From NCBI RefSeq assembly GCF_009914055.1, contig NZ_CP028271.1:3596001-3660000 (forward strand): 64,000 bases of DNA. The letters are read 5' to 3'. Each line of letters opens with the position of its first letter. Position 1 is the first letter of the stretch. Under the pieces are notes generated by a model that was not told the DNA's origin, ran no database searches, and was given only the letters and a program-made list of their open reading frames with translations. Positions 40,114 to 50,013 of this stretch are shown in pieces. The position numbers and the translations under genes are program-made. Source of the DNA: Mixta intestinalis. Lineage in GTDB: Bacteria > Pseudomonadota > Gammaproteobacteria > Enterobacterales > Enterobacteriaceae.

Positions 40114-41014
40114 CTTCCTTAATCCACGATACCGTTATATTCAGTCGCGCCATAATATTCCCTATACCAGGCCAGAGTCGCAGGGCGACGTGCCGGTAAC
40201 TTCGGTAGTTATTCCCTGTACCGGCACCGATTTTATCGAAGAGGCCGAGCTAAGCGCGCAGTTTGCCGCACGTTATACCGATCGTGTCGAAGAGATTGTT
40301 ATCGTCAGCGATCAGCCCGCCGAACGGTTTTGTCATCTGCCGGAAAAAGCGCGCGTGGTGACATTGCAGGTCGCGGAACGGGAAGAAAGCTATCGCTACA
40401 AGCAGATTTACCGCAGCCGCCTGATTAAACTTCAGGCACCGTTGCAGGCTCGTACCGAAGGGATTTTGATGATCGATTCCGATCTCAACCTGTTAAAAAT
40501 GCCGGATATCCGGATGAACAATGACCACATTTACTCCAGCTTCCGTCAGGGGAAAATGATTGCCAAGCTGGATAACGCCCCGGCGGAAAACCGTCCCGCC
40601 TACTATTCCGGTACGGTGCGTCCTTACCTGATCGATCATGTGAACGGCGCATTTCTGGCCGCGACGCGCCAGACATGGAAGCGTATCTGCCCGCTCTGGC
40701 TGACGCTGTTTCAGGATACCTGGGAATTAATGGATGATTCACAACCGCCAACCGATCAGCTACCGCTGGCCGCCCTGCTGGATCTGCTGGATCTCAAAAC
40801 CATCAACCTCGGTGAGTGGATGAACTGGCCGGTTTCCAAGCGGATCGGCGGTCATGAAGCGGTTATTCCCAAAGAAGTGATCGGCGCGCACGGCGGTTTC
40901 CCGCTGTCCGAGTGGCAGAAATACCTGCAATCCCCCGACACGCCGCTGCTGTTTAAAGGCCAGGATTACACGCGCAAAGTGCGCTATCTGACCGACGCGG
41001 AGAAAAAGCAGTAA
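40106..41014 (+). CDS. GT-A-type glycosyltransferase/nucleotide-sugar enzyme, unknown substrate
   Basis: 302 aa. Starts SVVIPCTGTDFIEEAEL and has a DxD-like MIDSDLNLLKM near residue 130, LIDHVNGAFLAATRQTW, and a C-terminal IGGHEAVIPKEVIGAHGG. Not a canonical GT2. Coupled to the upstream GT4 by overlap, so the pair probably acts on one glycan. Family uncertain. Confidence 0.7.
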   Translation: MLNFLNPRYRYIQSRHNIPYTRPESQGDVPVTSVVIPCTGTDFIEEAELSAQFAARYTDRVEEIVIVSDQPAERFCHLPEKARVVTLQVAEREESYRYKQIYRSRLIKLQAPLQARTEGILMIDSDLNLLKMPDIRMNNDHIYSSFRQGKMIAKLDNAPAENRPAYYSGTVRPYLIDHVNGAFLAATRQTWKRICPLWLTLFQDTWELMDDSQPPTDQLPLAALLDLLDLKTINLGEWMNWPVSKRIGGHEAVIPKEVIGAHGGFPLSEWQKYLQSPDTPLLFKGQDYTRKVRYLTDAEKKQ

Positions 41015-41020
41015 TTATCC

Positions 41021-41048
41021 GGTAGCCCGCTATGAACAGCGGGCTACC
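41021..41048. terminator. Hairpin between convergent glycosyltransferase and tdh genes
   Basis: Perfect 11-bp stem GGTAGCCCGCT / AGCGGGCTACC with an ATGAAC loop directly between the two stop codons. Neither strand has a long T run, but the stem strength and position suggest a shared terminator. Confidence 0.6.
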
Positions 41049-41058
41049 GCTACAGGGA

Positions 41059-42087
41059 TTAATCCCAGCTCAGCACGACCTTGCCGGAACGCCCGGAACG
41101 CATCTCATCAAAGCCTTGCTGGAACTCATCAATATGGTAGCGATGGGTAATCATCGGCGTCAGATCCAGCCCCGACTGAATTAATGCAGCCATCTTGTAC
41201 CAGGTTTCAAACATTTCCCGTCCATATATTCCTTTGATAAACAACCCCTTGAAAATAACCTGATTCCAGTCAATCGCCATATCCGACGGCGGTATTCCCA
41301 GCAGCGCGATACGCCCGCCGTGATTCATCGCCTCCAGCATTGAACGGAATGCGGACGGCACGCCAGACATCTCCAGCCCCACATCGAAGCCCTCCGTCAT
41401 GCCCAGCTCATTCATCACCTGCGACAGCGATTCCTTGCTGACATCAACCGCACGCGTAACGCCCATTTTCCGCGCCAGCTCCAGACGCCAGGCATTGACA
41501 TCGGTAATAACGACATGACGTGCGCCAACATGCTTACACACCGCTGCCGCCATAATACCGATCGGCCCGGCACCGGTAATCAGGACATCTTCACCCACCA
41601 GATCGAACGAGAGCGCGGTATGTACCGCATTGCCGAAGGGATCGAAAATGGCCGCCAGCTCATCGGGAATATTGTCGGGAATTTTGAACGCGTTAAATGC
41701 CGGGATTACCAGATACTCAGCGAAGCAGCCCTGACGATTGACGCCAACGCCTACGGTGTTACGGCAAAGATGGGTACGTCCGGCGCGACAGTTGCGGCAG
41801 TGCCCGCAGGTAATATGGCCTTCACCAGAAACGCGATCGCCAATGGAAAATCCTTTCACTTCCTGACCAATCGCCACAACTTCACCAACATATTCATGCC
41901 CAACGATCATCGGCACCGGAATCGTTTTTTGTGACCATTCATCCCAGTTATAGATATGAATATCGGTGCCGCAGATAGCGGTTTTGCGAATTTTAATCAG
42001 CAGATCGTTATGGCCAGGTTCCGGAATGGGCGCATCGGTCACCATCCAAATCCCTTCTGCCGCCTTGAGTTTTGCCAGTGCTTTCAT
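41059..42087 (-). CDS. tdh: L-threonine 3-dehydrogenase
   Basis: 342 aa zinc- and NAD-dependent dehydrogenase converting threonine to 2-amino-3-ketobutyrate. Catalytic zinc Cys in TAICGTDIH, GHEYVGEVV, the structural zinc cysteines in CGHCRNCRAGRTHLC and the NAD-binding ITGAGPIGIMAA are visible. Forms the kbl-tdh operon. Confidence 0.97.
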   Translation of the reverse strand: MKALAKLKAAEGIWMVTDAPIPEPGHNDLLIKIRKTAICGTDIHIYNWDEWSQKTIPVPMIVGHEYVGEVVAIGQEVKGFSIGDRVSGEGHITCGHCRNCRAGRTHLCRNTVGVGVNRQGCFAEYLVIPAFNAFKIPDNIPDELAAIFDPFGNAVHTALSFDLVGEDVLITGAGPIGIMAAAVCKHVGARHVVITDVNAWRLELARKMGVTRAVDVSKESLSQVMNELGMTEGFDVGLEMSGVPSAFRSMLEAMNHGGRIALLGIPPSDMAIDWNQVIFKGLFIKGIYGREMFETWYKMAALIQSGLDLTPMITHRYHIDEFQQGFDEMRSGRSGKVVLSWD

Positions 42088-42098
42088 AACCGTTCTCC

Positions 42099-43295
42099 TC
42101 AGGCGATAACGCCCAGCTGTTTGCCGATGCGCGTGAACGCTTCTACCGCACGCTCAAGTTGCTGATGCGTATGGCCCGCTGAAATCTGCGTACGGATACG
42201 CGCCTGCCCTTTGGGCACCACCGGATAGAAGAAGCCGGTTACGTAAATACCTTCATCCTGCAACAGGCGGGCAAACTCCTGCGCTACTTTTGCCTCGCCC
42301 AGCATCACCGGAATAATGGCGTGATCGGCACCCGCCAGGGTAAAGCCCGCGTTGGTCATCGCCTCGCGGAAATAGCGTGCGTTTTCCCATAGCCGCTGGC
42401 GTAACCCGTCACCCTCGCTCAACATTGTCAGCACGCGCAGCGATGCGTTGACAATCGCCGGGGCCAGCGAGTTAGAGAACAGATAGGGGCGGGAGCGCTG
42501 CCGCAGCCATTCCACCACCTCTTTTTTCGCTGCGGTATAGCCGCCGGAAGCGCCGCCCAGCGCCTTGCCCAGCGTACCGGTAATAATATCGACGCGCCCC
42601 ATAACCCCGCAGTACTCATGGGTACCGCGTCCGTTGTCGCCAACAAAGCCCACCGCGTGGGAATCATCCACCATCACCAGCGCATCAAACTCATCGGCCA
42701 GATCGCAAATGCCACGCAGGTTGGCGATAACGCCATCCATAGAGAAAACGCCGTCGGTAGCAATAAGAATATGGCGGGCACCGGCACGGCGCGCCTCTTC
42801 CAGCCGCTCGCGCAGCTCTTTCATATCGTTATTGGCGTAGCGATAGCGCTGCGCCTTACACAGACGTACGCCATCGATAATCGAGGCATGATTCAATGCA
42901 TCGGAGATCACCGCATCTTCCGGCCCCAACAGCGTTTCAAACAGGCCTCCGTTGGCATCGAAACAGGAAGAGTAAAGAATGGCATCTTCCATTCCAAGAA
43001 ACTCGGCCAGCTGCTGCTCCAGCTGTTTATGGATATCCTGCGTGCCGCAGATAAAGCGCACCGACGCCATGCCAAAACCGTGGCTGTCCATGCCTTCCTT
43101 TGCCGCCAGCACCAGCGCCGGATGGTTCGCCAGCCCCAGATAGTTATTGGCGCAGAAGTTAACCACTTCCTGTCCTTCGCCGATGCGGATATCGGCCTGC
43201 TGGGCCGAGGTAATAATTCGTTCCTGTTTAAACAGCCCTTCCTGTTGCGTCACCGCAAGCTGTTCATTAATTTGACGATAAAAATCTGCAGGCAT
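42099..43295 (-). CDS. kbl: 2-amino-3-ketobutyrate CoA ligase (glycine C-acetyltransferase)
   Basis: 398 aa PLP enzyme that splits 2-amino-3-ketobutyrate into glycine and acetyl-CoA. DDSHAVGFVG with the PLP-contacting Asp and His, and the PLP lysine in TGTLGKALGGASGGY. 11 bases before tdh in the same direction. Confidence 0.97.
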   Translation of the reverse strand: MPADFYRQINEQLAVTQQEGLFKQERIITSAQQADIRIGEGQEVVNFCANNYLGLANHPALVLAAKEGMDSHGFGMASVRFICGTQDIHKQLEQQLAEFLGMEDAILYSSCFDANGGLFETLLGPEDAVISDALNHASIIDGVRLCKAQRYRYANNDMKELRERLEEARRAGARHILIATDGVFSMDGVIANLRGICDLADEFDALVMVDDSHAVGFVGDNGRGTHEYCGVMGRVDIITGTLGKALGGASGGYTAAKKEVVEWLRQRSRPYLFSNSLAPAIVNASLRVLTMLSEGDGLRQRLWENARYFREAMTNAGFTLAGADHAIIPVMLGEAKVAQEFARLLQDEGIYVTGFFYPVVPKGQARIRTQISAGHTHQQLERAVEAFTRIGKQLGVIA

Positions 43296-43521
43296 TTTTA
43301 TTCTCCGTTACCGGCTTACTGTCGGCACATCATACTGAACACCCGCCTTTCACACGATAATCTGCACAACAGAATGTGAATTTTGCAGCAGATATCACGG
43401 CTGACCAGAAGTTACATTCCGTAACGGACACCTCTGGCTGCCTGCACGCCAATGAAATGTTATGATAATGCTTATTTAGGCGTGGAGCCCTTCGCTCCGC
43501 CTCACTGTTAAGGTTAAACAC

Positions 43522-44454
43522 ATGATTATTGTGACTGGCGGCGCCGGTATGATCGGCAGCAATATTGTTAAAGCGCTGAATGATGAAGGCATTACCGATA
43601 TCCTGGTGGTGGATAACCTGAAAGACGGCACCAAGTTCGTCAATCTGGTCGATCTCGACATCATCGATTACATGGATAAAGAGGATTTCATCGCCAGTAT
43701 TATGGCCGGTGACGATCTGGGCGATATCGATGCGGTATTCCATGAAGGTGCCTGCTCCGCCACTACCGAGTGGGACGGCAAGTACATGATGGATAACAAC
43801 TATCAGTACTCAAAAGAACTGCTGCATTTCTGCCTGGAACGCGAAATTCCGTTCCTCTACGCTTCCTCCGCTGCAACGTACGGCGGGCGTAACGATAATT
43901 TTATTGAAGAGCGTCGCTATGAGCAGCCGCTGAATGTTTACGGCTACTCTAAAATGCTGTTTGACCACTACGTGCGCCAGATCCTACCGGAAGCGAATTC
44001 CCAGGTTTGCGGCTTCCGCTATTTCAACGTTTACGGGCCGCGCGAAGGTCACAAAGGCAGCATGGCAAGCGTTGCTTTCCATCTCAATACCCAGCTCAAT
44101 AACGGTGAAAATCCCAAGCTGTTTGAAGGCAGCGACGGCTTCAAACGTGATTTTATTCACGTTAGCGATGTGGCAGCAGTGAACCTGTGGTTCTGGAAAA
44201 ACGGTGTTTCCGGTATTTTCAACTGCGGTACCGGGCGTGCCGAATCTTTCCAGGCGGTAGCGGACGCCGCGCTCGCCTTCCATCAGAAAGGTGCTATCGA
44301 ATACATTCCTTTCCCGGAAAAACTGAAAGGACGCTATCAGGCCTTCACCAAAGCGGATCTCACCAAGCTGCGTGCGGCGGGCTACGATAAACCGTTCAAA
44401 ACCGTAGCTGAAGGCGTGGCTGACTATATGGCCTGGCTCAACCGCGACGCATAA
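43522..44454 (+). CDS. hldD: ADP-L-glycero-D-manno-heptose 6-epimerase HldD
   Basis: 310 aa, equal to E. coli (rfaD). Last step in making ADP-heptose for the LPS inner core. NADP-binding TGGAGMIGSNIV at the N-terminus, catalytic YGYSKMLFD with the Tyr-Lys pair, and RYFNVYGPREGHKG. First gene of the hldD-waaF-waaC string. Confidence 0.97.
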   Translation: MIIVTGGAGMIGSNIVKALNDEGITDILVVDNLKDGTKFVNLVDLDIIDYMDKEDFIASIMAGDDLGDIDAVFHEGACSATTEWDGKYMMDNNYQYSKELLHFCLEREIPFLYASSAATYGGRNDNFIEERRYEQPLNVYGYSKMLFDHYVRQILPEANSQVCGFRYFNVYGPREGHKGSMASVAFHLNTQLNNGENPKLFEGSDGFKRDFIHVSDVAAVNLWFWKNGVSGIFNCGTGRAESFQAVADAALAFHQKGAIEYIPFPEKLKGRYQAFTKADLTKLRAAGYDKPFKTVAEGVADYMAWLNRDA

Positions 44455-44475
44455 TCACAAGGAAGGCGCACCGGC

Positions 44476-45525
44476 ATGAAAATACTGGTAATCGGCCCCT
44501 CATGGGTCGGCGATATGATGATGTCGCAAAGTCTCTATCGCACGCTAAAGGCCGAACATCCTGATGCCGTAATCGATGTGATGGCACCGGCGTGGTGCCG
44601 TCCGTTGCTGTCGCGTATGCCGGAAGTTAACGATGCGCTGGCGATGCCGCTGGGCCATGGCGCACTGGCGCTGGGCGAGCGCTATCGTTTAGGCAAGGCG
44701 CTGCGCGATAAGCATTATCAGCGTGCTTTTGTGCTGCCCGGCTCGTTTAAATCAGCGCTGGTGCCCTTCTTCGCCGGTATTCCACGGCGCACCGGCTGGC
44801 GTGGCGAGATGCGTTACGGCCTGTTAAACGACCTGCGCAAGCTGGACAAACCGGCGTTTCCTCTGATGGTGGAGCGTTACGTTGCGCTGGCCTATGACAA
44901 AACCCGCATTAACAGCGCGCGTGATTTACCGCAGCCCCTACTGTGGCCGCGCCTGCGCGTTGAGCAGTATGAGATGCTGGATACCGCCGCGCAGTTTGCG
45001 CTCTTATCCGAGCGTCCCATTATTGGTTTCTGTCCGGGGGCAGAATTTGGCCCGGCTAAGCGCTGGCCGCACTATCACTACGCTACGCTGGCGCAGCAGC
45101 TGATTAGCGCTGGCTATCAGATAGTGCTGTTCGGCTCCGCAAAAGATAATGAAACTGGCGAGCAGATTCGCCAGACGCTGAGCGAAGCCGATCGTTCCCA
45201 CTGCCGTAATCTGGCAGGCAAAACGCAGCTGGAGCAGGCAGTGATCTTACTGGCGCATTGTGCAGCAGTGGTCACGAATGATTCAGGTTTGATGCATGTC
45301 GCCGCCGCGCTTAACCGCCCGCTGGTAGCACTGTACGGCCCCAGCAGCCCAGATTTTACTCCGCCGCTGTCACAGCAGGCACGCGTGATCCGCCTGATTA
45401 CCGGCTATCACAAAGTACGCAAAGGTGATGCGGAGCAGGGCTACCATCAAAGCCTGATCGATATCCAGCCCGAACGTGTTATGGAAGAGCTGCAAACTTT
45501 ACTGAGCCAGCAGGAGCACGCATGA
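44476..45525 (+). CDS. waaF: ADP-heptose:LPS heptosyltransferase II WaaF
   Basis: 349 aa GT9 enzyme adding heptose II. KILVIGPSWVGDMMMSQSLY at the start, PGAEFGPAKRWP and TNDSGLMHVAAALNRPLVALYGP near the end. Stop overlaps waaC start by 4 bases (ATGA). Confidence 0.96.
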   Translation: MKILVIGPSWVGDMMMSQSLYRTLKAEHPDAVIDVMAPAWCRPLLSRMPEVNDALAMPLGHGALALGERYRLGKALRDKHYQRAFVLPGSFKSALVPFFAGIPRRTGWRGEMRYGLLNDLRKLDKPAFPLMVERYVALAYDKTRINSARDLPQPLLWPRLRVEQYEMLDTAAQFALLSERPIIGFCPGAEFGPAKRWPHYHYATLAQQLISAGYQIVLFGSAKDNETGEQIRQTLSEADRSHCRNLAGKTQLEQAVILLAHCAAVVTNDSGLMHVAAALNRPLVALYGPSSPDFTPPLSQQARVIRLITGYHKVRKGDAEQGYHQSLIDIQPERVMEELQTLLSQQEHA

Positions 45526-46502
45526 AGGTGCTGATTGTAAAAACCTCCTCAATGGGGGACGTGCTTCATACGTTACCTGCACTCACCGACGCGATGCAGG
45601 CAATACCCACGGTGCGTTTTGACTGGGTTGTGGAGGAAAATTTCGCGCAAATTCCTTCCTGGCATCCGGCCGTCGATCGCGTCTTACCCGTTGCTATACG
45701 TCGCTGGCGTAAGCACTGGTTTGGCAACCAGCAGCGAGAAGAGCGTGTACGTTTCAGGCAGGCATTGCAGTCACATGAATATGATGTGGTCATTGATGCA
45801 CAGGGGCTGATAAAAAGCGCGGCGCTGGTAACGCGTCTGGCAAAAGGCATTAAGCACGGGCAGGACAGCCGCAGCGCGCGCGAGCCATTCGCCAGCTGGT
45901 GGTATGACAAGCGTCATGAAATCAGTAAACAACAGCATGCGGTAGAGCGTACCCGCGAGCTGTTTGCTAAAAGCCTCGGTTATGAAAAACCGCAGACGCC
46001 GGGCGACTACGCCATCGCTTCCCATTTTCTGGCGAACCCGCCAGCCGACGCTAATCGCTATCTGGTTTTTTTACACGCTACCACGCGTGAAAATAAACAC
46101 TGGCCGGAAGATCACTGGCGCAGGTTGATTGAACTACTGGCACCGAGCGGATTGCAGATTAAACTTCCCTGGGGAGCCGAGCACGAACACCAAAGGGCTC
46201 AGCGCCTGGCGGCAGGCTTTAATCATGTAGAAGTCTTGCCTAAGCTAACGCTGGAGCAGGTTGCACGCACGCTGGCGGGTGCAAAAGCTGTCGTCTCGGT
46301 AGATACCGGGCTGAGCCATCTTACCGCCGCGCTCGATCGCCCAAACATTACCCTATATGGCCCAACAGACCCGGGGCTGATCGGTGGTTATGGCTTGAAT
46401 CAGCAAGCGCTTCGCGCCCCTGAGAACGGCAATATGGCCACGATAAGTGCTGATATGGTGCAGCAGGCGCTACAGCCTTTATTACATGCGGAAATTTTAT
46501 GA
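45522..46502 (+). CDS. waaC: ADP-heptose:LPS heptosyltransferase I WaaC
   Basis: 326 aa GT9 enzyme adding heptose I to Kdo. MKVLIVKTSSMGDVLHTLPAL, the catalytic-region DAQGLIKSA, HATTRENKHWPEDHW and VSVDTGLSHLTAAL are clear. Coupled to waaF upstream and a GT2 gene downstream by ATGA overlaps. Confidence 0.96.
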   Translation: MKVLIVKTSSMGDVLHTLPALTDAMQAIPTVRFDWVVEENFAQIPSWHPAVDRVLPVAIRRWRKHWFGNQQREERVRFRQALQSHEYDVVIDAQGLIKSAALVTRLAKGIKHGQDSRSAREPFASWWYDKRHEISKQQHAVERTRELFAKSLGYEKPQTPGDYAIASHFLANPPADANRYLVFLHATTRENKHWPEDHWRRLIELLAPSGLQIKLPWGAEHEHQRAQRLAAGFNHVEVLPKLTLEQVARTLAGAKAVVSVDTGLSHLTAALDRPNITLYGPTDPGLIGGYGLNQQALRAPENGNMATISADMVQQALQPLLHAEIL

Positions 46503-47419
46503 ACTCCCCCCGCCTGAGTATTATTGTTACTGCTCATAACTGTGAAAAATGGCTGCAAGGAACACTTAACAGCATTGTCGCCTCAGCAGGCGACGCTCTG
46601 CCGCGTTGTGAGATTCTTATTATTAATGATGCTTCAGAAGATAATACACAAAGCATTATTGAAAGCTTTGCCGCGGTCTATCCTCAAATTCGTCATCAAC
46701 AAACCCAGCTACGTAATATTGGTAAAGTTCGCAATTATGCTGTCGAACAGGCTCACGGCGACTATATACTTATGGTTGACGGTGATGATAAGTTACTTTC
46801 TGGTGCCATTTGTACACACTTGTCGATATTAGAAGAGACAACGCCTGATATTTTTTTAAGCAGACTGATTGAAGACAGGGGCAGTAAAGCAAGCCGCACC
46901 GTTGTATGGCATAATTGCCTTCCCGAAATGCTGAGCCATGATGAGGCGATCGCTCGATTTTTGGTACATCGAGATATTCAGGCTCATTTTATCGGCCAGT
47001 ACTTTCTTCGCAGCTTATTGCTGGATTATCCTTTTCCTCCTTTTATTTGCTATGAGGATGCCTGGCTTTTTCCTTTACTGTTAACTAAAAGTCGGAAAAC
47101 TTTATATTCTAAAGATGGATTTTATCTTTACAATAAACATGCTTCCAGCCTGTCAACAACTGTCCATCCTGACAAAATTTCCTGTTTGCTAACGGCTACC
47201 GGGCATATGGATGAAGTCCTTCCGTCTCATTTTAACTCGCTTATCACTTGCCACTGGATAGATATTGCTAACCGATATAAGGAAATATTAAAGTCGACCG
47301 GTGAGTGGGAAAAAGTAATAAGAAGAATTAATCAGCAAAACTTATTTTCTTTTCTCTTTAGTAATAAAATAAGGTGGAGTTATAAGCGTAAGATGTTAAA
47401 AGTAAGGCGGCTGAAGTAG
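46499..47419 (+). CDS. Glycosyltransferase family 2, LPS core (AT-rich)
   Basis: 306 aa. GT2 signature LSIIVTAHNCEKWL, IINDASEDNT, and the DxD-type MVDGDDKLL near residue 97. Coupled to waaC by a 4-base overlap. Codon use is clearly more AT-rich than in waaC. The acceptor is probably the LPS core; sugar unknown. Faces waaL across a short hairpin. Confidence 0.85.
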   Translation: MNSPRLSIIVTAHNCEKWLQGTLNSIVASAGDALPRCEILIINDASEDNTQSIIESFAAVYPQIRHQQTQLRNIGKVRNYAVEQAHGDYILMVDGDDKLLSGAICTHLSILEETTPDIFLSRLIEDRGSKASRTVVWHNCLPEMLSHDEAIARFLVHRDIQAHFIGQYFLRSLLLDYPFPPFICYEDAWLFPLLLTKSRKTLYSKDGFYLYNKHASSLSTTVHPDKISCLLTATGHMDEVLPSHFNSLITCHWIDIANRYKEILKSTGEWEKVIRRINQQNLFSFLFSNKIRWSYKRKMLKVRRLK

Positions 47420-47424
47420 CCGCC
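47406..47424. terminator. Hairpin between convergent GT2 and waaL genes
   Basis: Perfect 7-bp stem GGCGGCT / AGCCGCC with a GAAGT loop, overlapping the GT2 stop codon. No long T run on either strand; likely a weak shared terminator. Confidence 0.45.
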
Positions 47425-47438
47425 CATTGATACGATAG

Positions 47439-48713
47439 CTATCGCTTCTGCTGTATAGTAATTAGGTCTTTCCATATAACGCTCAGGATAAGCAGAAGCG
47501 AAGTACAAACCGTCAACTCGCGGCTGATAAAAACAACGTCCGTCAGGCCACTTATTATTACTATGGCTATCACAGAAAGTAGCAAAGCGTTTTTTCTACG
47601 CAGCGCGTTAATCAAAATTATCATGTAAAACAAAAGTATCGTCAAAGCACCAAGTATACCTTGCAGGGTCGCGCTATCGATTAATTCATTATGCAAGTGC
47701 ACGGAGACATAGGGCAGCGCGCTGGCATCACGATGATGTTCTTTAACATAGCGCTTAAACCACGTTTCCCTTTGTTCCATATTCATTCCCAGCGGATATG
47801 CTCTGAAACAGGCTATACCTATATTCCACATAGCAAACCGGCTGGTTAACGATCCCATTTTGTTTCCCTGATCCTGACTATAGCGATCAATTTCAGTAAT
47901 CGTTTTGTCCAGTCTGGGTTTAATCATCGGCTGGTAGCATGCTGCGCCAAGCAAAAGTATAGCGATAAAGCTTCCCACAGCAGCTCTCCAGCCTAAATAC
48001 TTAAACTGGAGCAAGCCAATAAAAAATATAACAACCGGAAACGCTGCCATCATATTACGTGTACCGGTCTGAATAATAATAAACCATGAGATAATAAATA
48101 AAGCCAGGCACCATAAAATCTGGTGTTTTTTACTTTTTTTTGCCGCTACTATAAAAATAGTAATCGCTGATAACATCGCATAGCCATAAGCTGAAACCGT
48201 AGCGCGATCCAGACTAAATTCCACTCGCTGAGAACCACTTAAAAATTGATAGAAGCCATAACCCGTCGCGCTAATAAAAGCAATAAACAATCCCCACTCT
48301 ACAATACGCTGACTGAGTAAAGGAAAATGTGCATACTCTTTAAACAGATAGTAACCTATAACGGCAGCTATCAATAAACGTTTCCCGGCATTAAGATAGT
48401 CATTAAAAGGATTTAACTCTGGCTGCCCCAAATAGTGCCAGTAGAACCAGATCACTTTACTGGCACCGAGTAAAACCAGCGCTCCTACCAACCAAATATG
48501 GCTGCGGTTAATTTGTCGCCAGCTTACGATAATTCCTGGGATTGAAAAATAAAATGCCCAGTAAAAAGCTACCTTTGCTGATTTTTCATCAATAAAGGTG
48601 CATATAACGGAAAGCATAACGGTTGACAACGCAAAAAAATATAACAGTTCTCGCCAGTTTAATTTCATTTTTGAAATCTTTATCCAGCCTGTAAAAGGTT
48701 GTCCCTTAATCAT
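47439..48713 (-). CDS. waaL: O-antigen ligase WaaL
   Basis: About 424 aa, many transmembrane helices and a Wzy_C-type periplasmic loop: QTGTRNMMAAFPVVIFFI, then HLHNELIDSATLQGILGAL with the H-x-H-N-x-x-x-D segment typical of O-antigen ligases. Transfers O-antigen from undecaprenyl-PP to lipid A-core. ATG 48713 overlaps the upstream gene by 8 bases; ATG 48668 (MKLNWREL) is an alternative. AT-rich, like the neighbouring GT2. Confidence 0.9.
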   Translation of the reverse strand: MIKGQPFTGWIKISKMKLNWRELLYFFALSTVMLSVICTFIDEKSAKVAFYWAFYFSIPGIIVSWRQINRSHIWLVGALVLLGASKVIWFYWHYLGQPELNPFNDYLNAGKRLLIAAVIGYYLFKEYAHFPLLSQRIVEWGLFIAFISATGYGFYQFLSGSQRVEFSLDRATVSAYGYAMLSAITIFIVAAKKSKKHQILWCLALFIISWFIIIQTGTRNMMAAFPVVIFFIGLLQFKYLGWRAAVGSFIAILLLGAACYQPMIKPRLDKTITEIDRYSQDQGNKMGSLTSRFAMWNIGIACFRAYPLGMNMEQRETWFKRYVKEHHRDASALPYVSVHLHNELIDSATLQGILGALTILLFYMIILINALRRKNALLLSVIAIVIISGLTDVVFISRELTVCTSLLLILSVIWKDLITIQQKR

Positions 48714-49674
48714 TCTTACCACACCTAAAATATTGATAATATTCCGCCAGCGTCATGCCGCGCGTACGCGCCTGTAGCCAACTAAATAGCCCTTCTAAAT
48801 CCTCATACAGCCGTTCAATATCCGCTTCGTTTTTAAAGGTTGGGCTGCCATCCGGCATAAATTCTGACGAGTGCAGCATAAACTCCACATAATCATTTCC
48901 CTCCGCCAGACTTGCCTCCACAACCTGTTGCATCGCGACCAGATTGCCGCCTGATGGACGCAGCCAGTTAACCGAAGGGCCACGTGTTTTGCCGCGCAGT
49001 CGATGGTAACCCTGCTTCAGGCGGTTCACCAGGGCGGAGTGCTTATATTGAGTGCTCATCGGTACCTCCAGCAGGGTTGATGCGCCGCTGCGTGAGATAT
49101 CGTCCGGATCGAGAAAATAAGCGTGATGGGGAAAATGAGTATAATCCGTACCGCCCTGTCCCTGCGGTACACCCGGTGAATTACGCCAGCTTACGCGCGG
49201 CGTCACCGAACAGTCCACCTGATAGCCAAGCTCACGCAGCACAGCGGCATAACGCTCATCAAACGCCCATCGACCAGCACGATGACTTACCATTTTCGTC
49301 TGGAATTTCTCCTCCAGCAGATCGGTCATAAATTTGACCTTAGCGCGCAGCACGTTATCCGGGTACTCAATAAGATAAGGCTGCCAGCGCCAGTCATCAT
49401 CCGTTAACGCTACTTCTGGTGGGCTGTTCCAGGCATGCAGATGCATACCAACCTCTGCCTGACCGCGTGTAATGGCATCACGTGCAAACTCTACGTAGGC
49501 GGGATCGCCAGCCATTTCATAGTTAGTCAGCCACGTTGGCTTAAAACCATATTTTTCACAGAGCGCCTGAAAACGCGGTAAAAAAAGCGTATTCCGCGTT
49601 GTAATGGTTCGATGATTGCGCCAGAGATTGTCGCCTTCGGTATCAATTGTGATGAGAAAAGCTGGTTTATTCAT
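48706..49674 (-). CDS. walW: WalW-like polysaccharide deacetylase
   Basis: 322 aa of the polysaccharide deacetylase superfamily. Metal-binding Asp in ITIDTEGDNLW near residue 10 and the His pair in VGMHLHAW; MVSHRAGRWAFDE and the C-terminal EFMLHSSEFMPDG follow. Resembles the WalW gene of Klebsiella/Serratia-type core loci; exact reaction unknown. Operon with waaL, on the opposite strand to the other core genes. Confidence 0.82.
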   Translation of the reverse strand: MNKPAFLITIDTEGDNLWRNHRTITTRNTLFLPRFQALCEKYGFKPTWLTNYEMAGDPAYVEFARDAITRGQAEVGMHLHAWNSPPEVALTDDDWRWQPYLIEYPDNVLRAKVKFMTDLLEEKFQTKMVSHRAGRWAFDERYAAVLRELGYQVDCSVTPRVSWRNSPGVPQGQGGTDYTHFPHHAYFLDPDDISRSGASTLLEVPMSTQYKHSALVNRLKQGYHRLRGKTRGPSVNWLRPSGGNLVAMQQVVEASLAEGNDYVEFMLHSSEFMPDGSPTFKNEADIERLYEDLEGLFSWLQARTRGMTLAEYYQYFRCGKND

Positions 49675-50013
49675 CTTGCGTCTAACGCTCCACAGGTTAA
49701 GCCGCCATGTTACGCAGCCCGTTTCTTAAGGGCAAAATTATTTCATCCTCAGGATTTTATCCTGTGCAGTTAACAACTAATTAAATGTGTATTAATTAAG
49801 CCTTTATGAACGCATCTCTGGGTTTGTTTAGCGGATACGATGGAGTAATCTTCACCGACAATGTAGCGCTATGCCAGTAAGCTTACAGGAACATATTCCC
49901 ACTTACATTTGCTTATCGACGTTAAAAAACGAATAACTTAACTAACGACAAGATTGCTTTTACACTTTTATCAGTGCGTAGTTGTTGTTGTTACACACAG
50001 AAGGATTGGAAAA
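49675..50013. other. Divergent promoter region between the walW-like gene and a GT4 gene
   Basis: About 340 AT-rich bases with no gene. Should contain promoters for the waaL unit and the GT4-to-waaE unit. I looked for a JUMPstart/ops element (GGCGGTAG) and did not find one. Confidence 0.7.

Noticed and set aside
42618..43379. 253-codon frame on the + strand opposite kbl
   Set aside because: Lies over conserved kbl codons; a shadow of a GC-rich gene.
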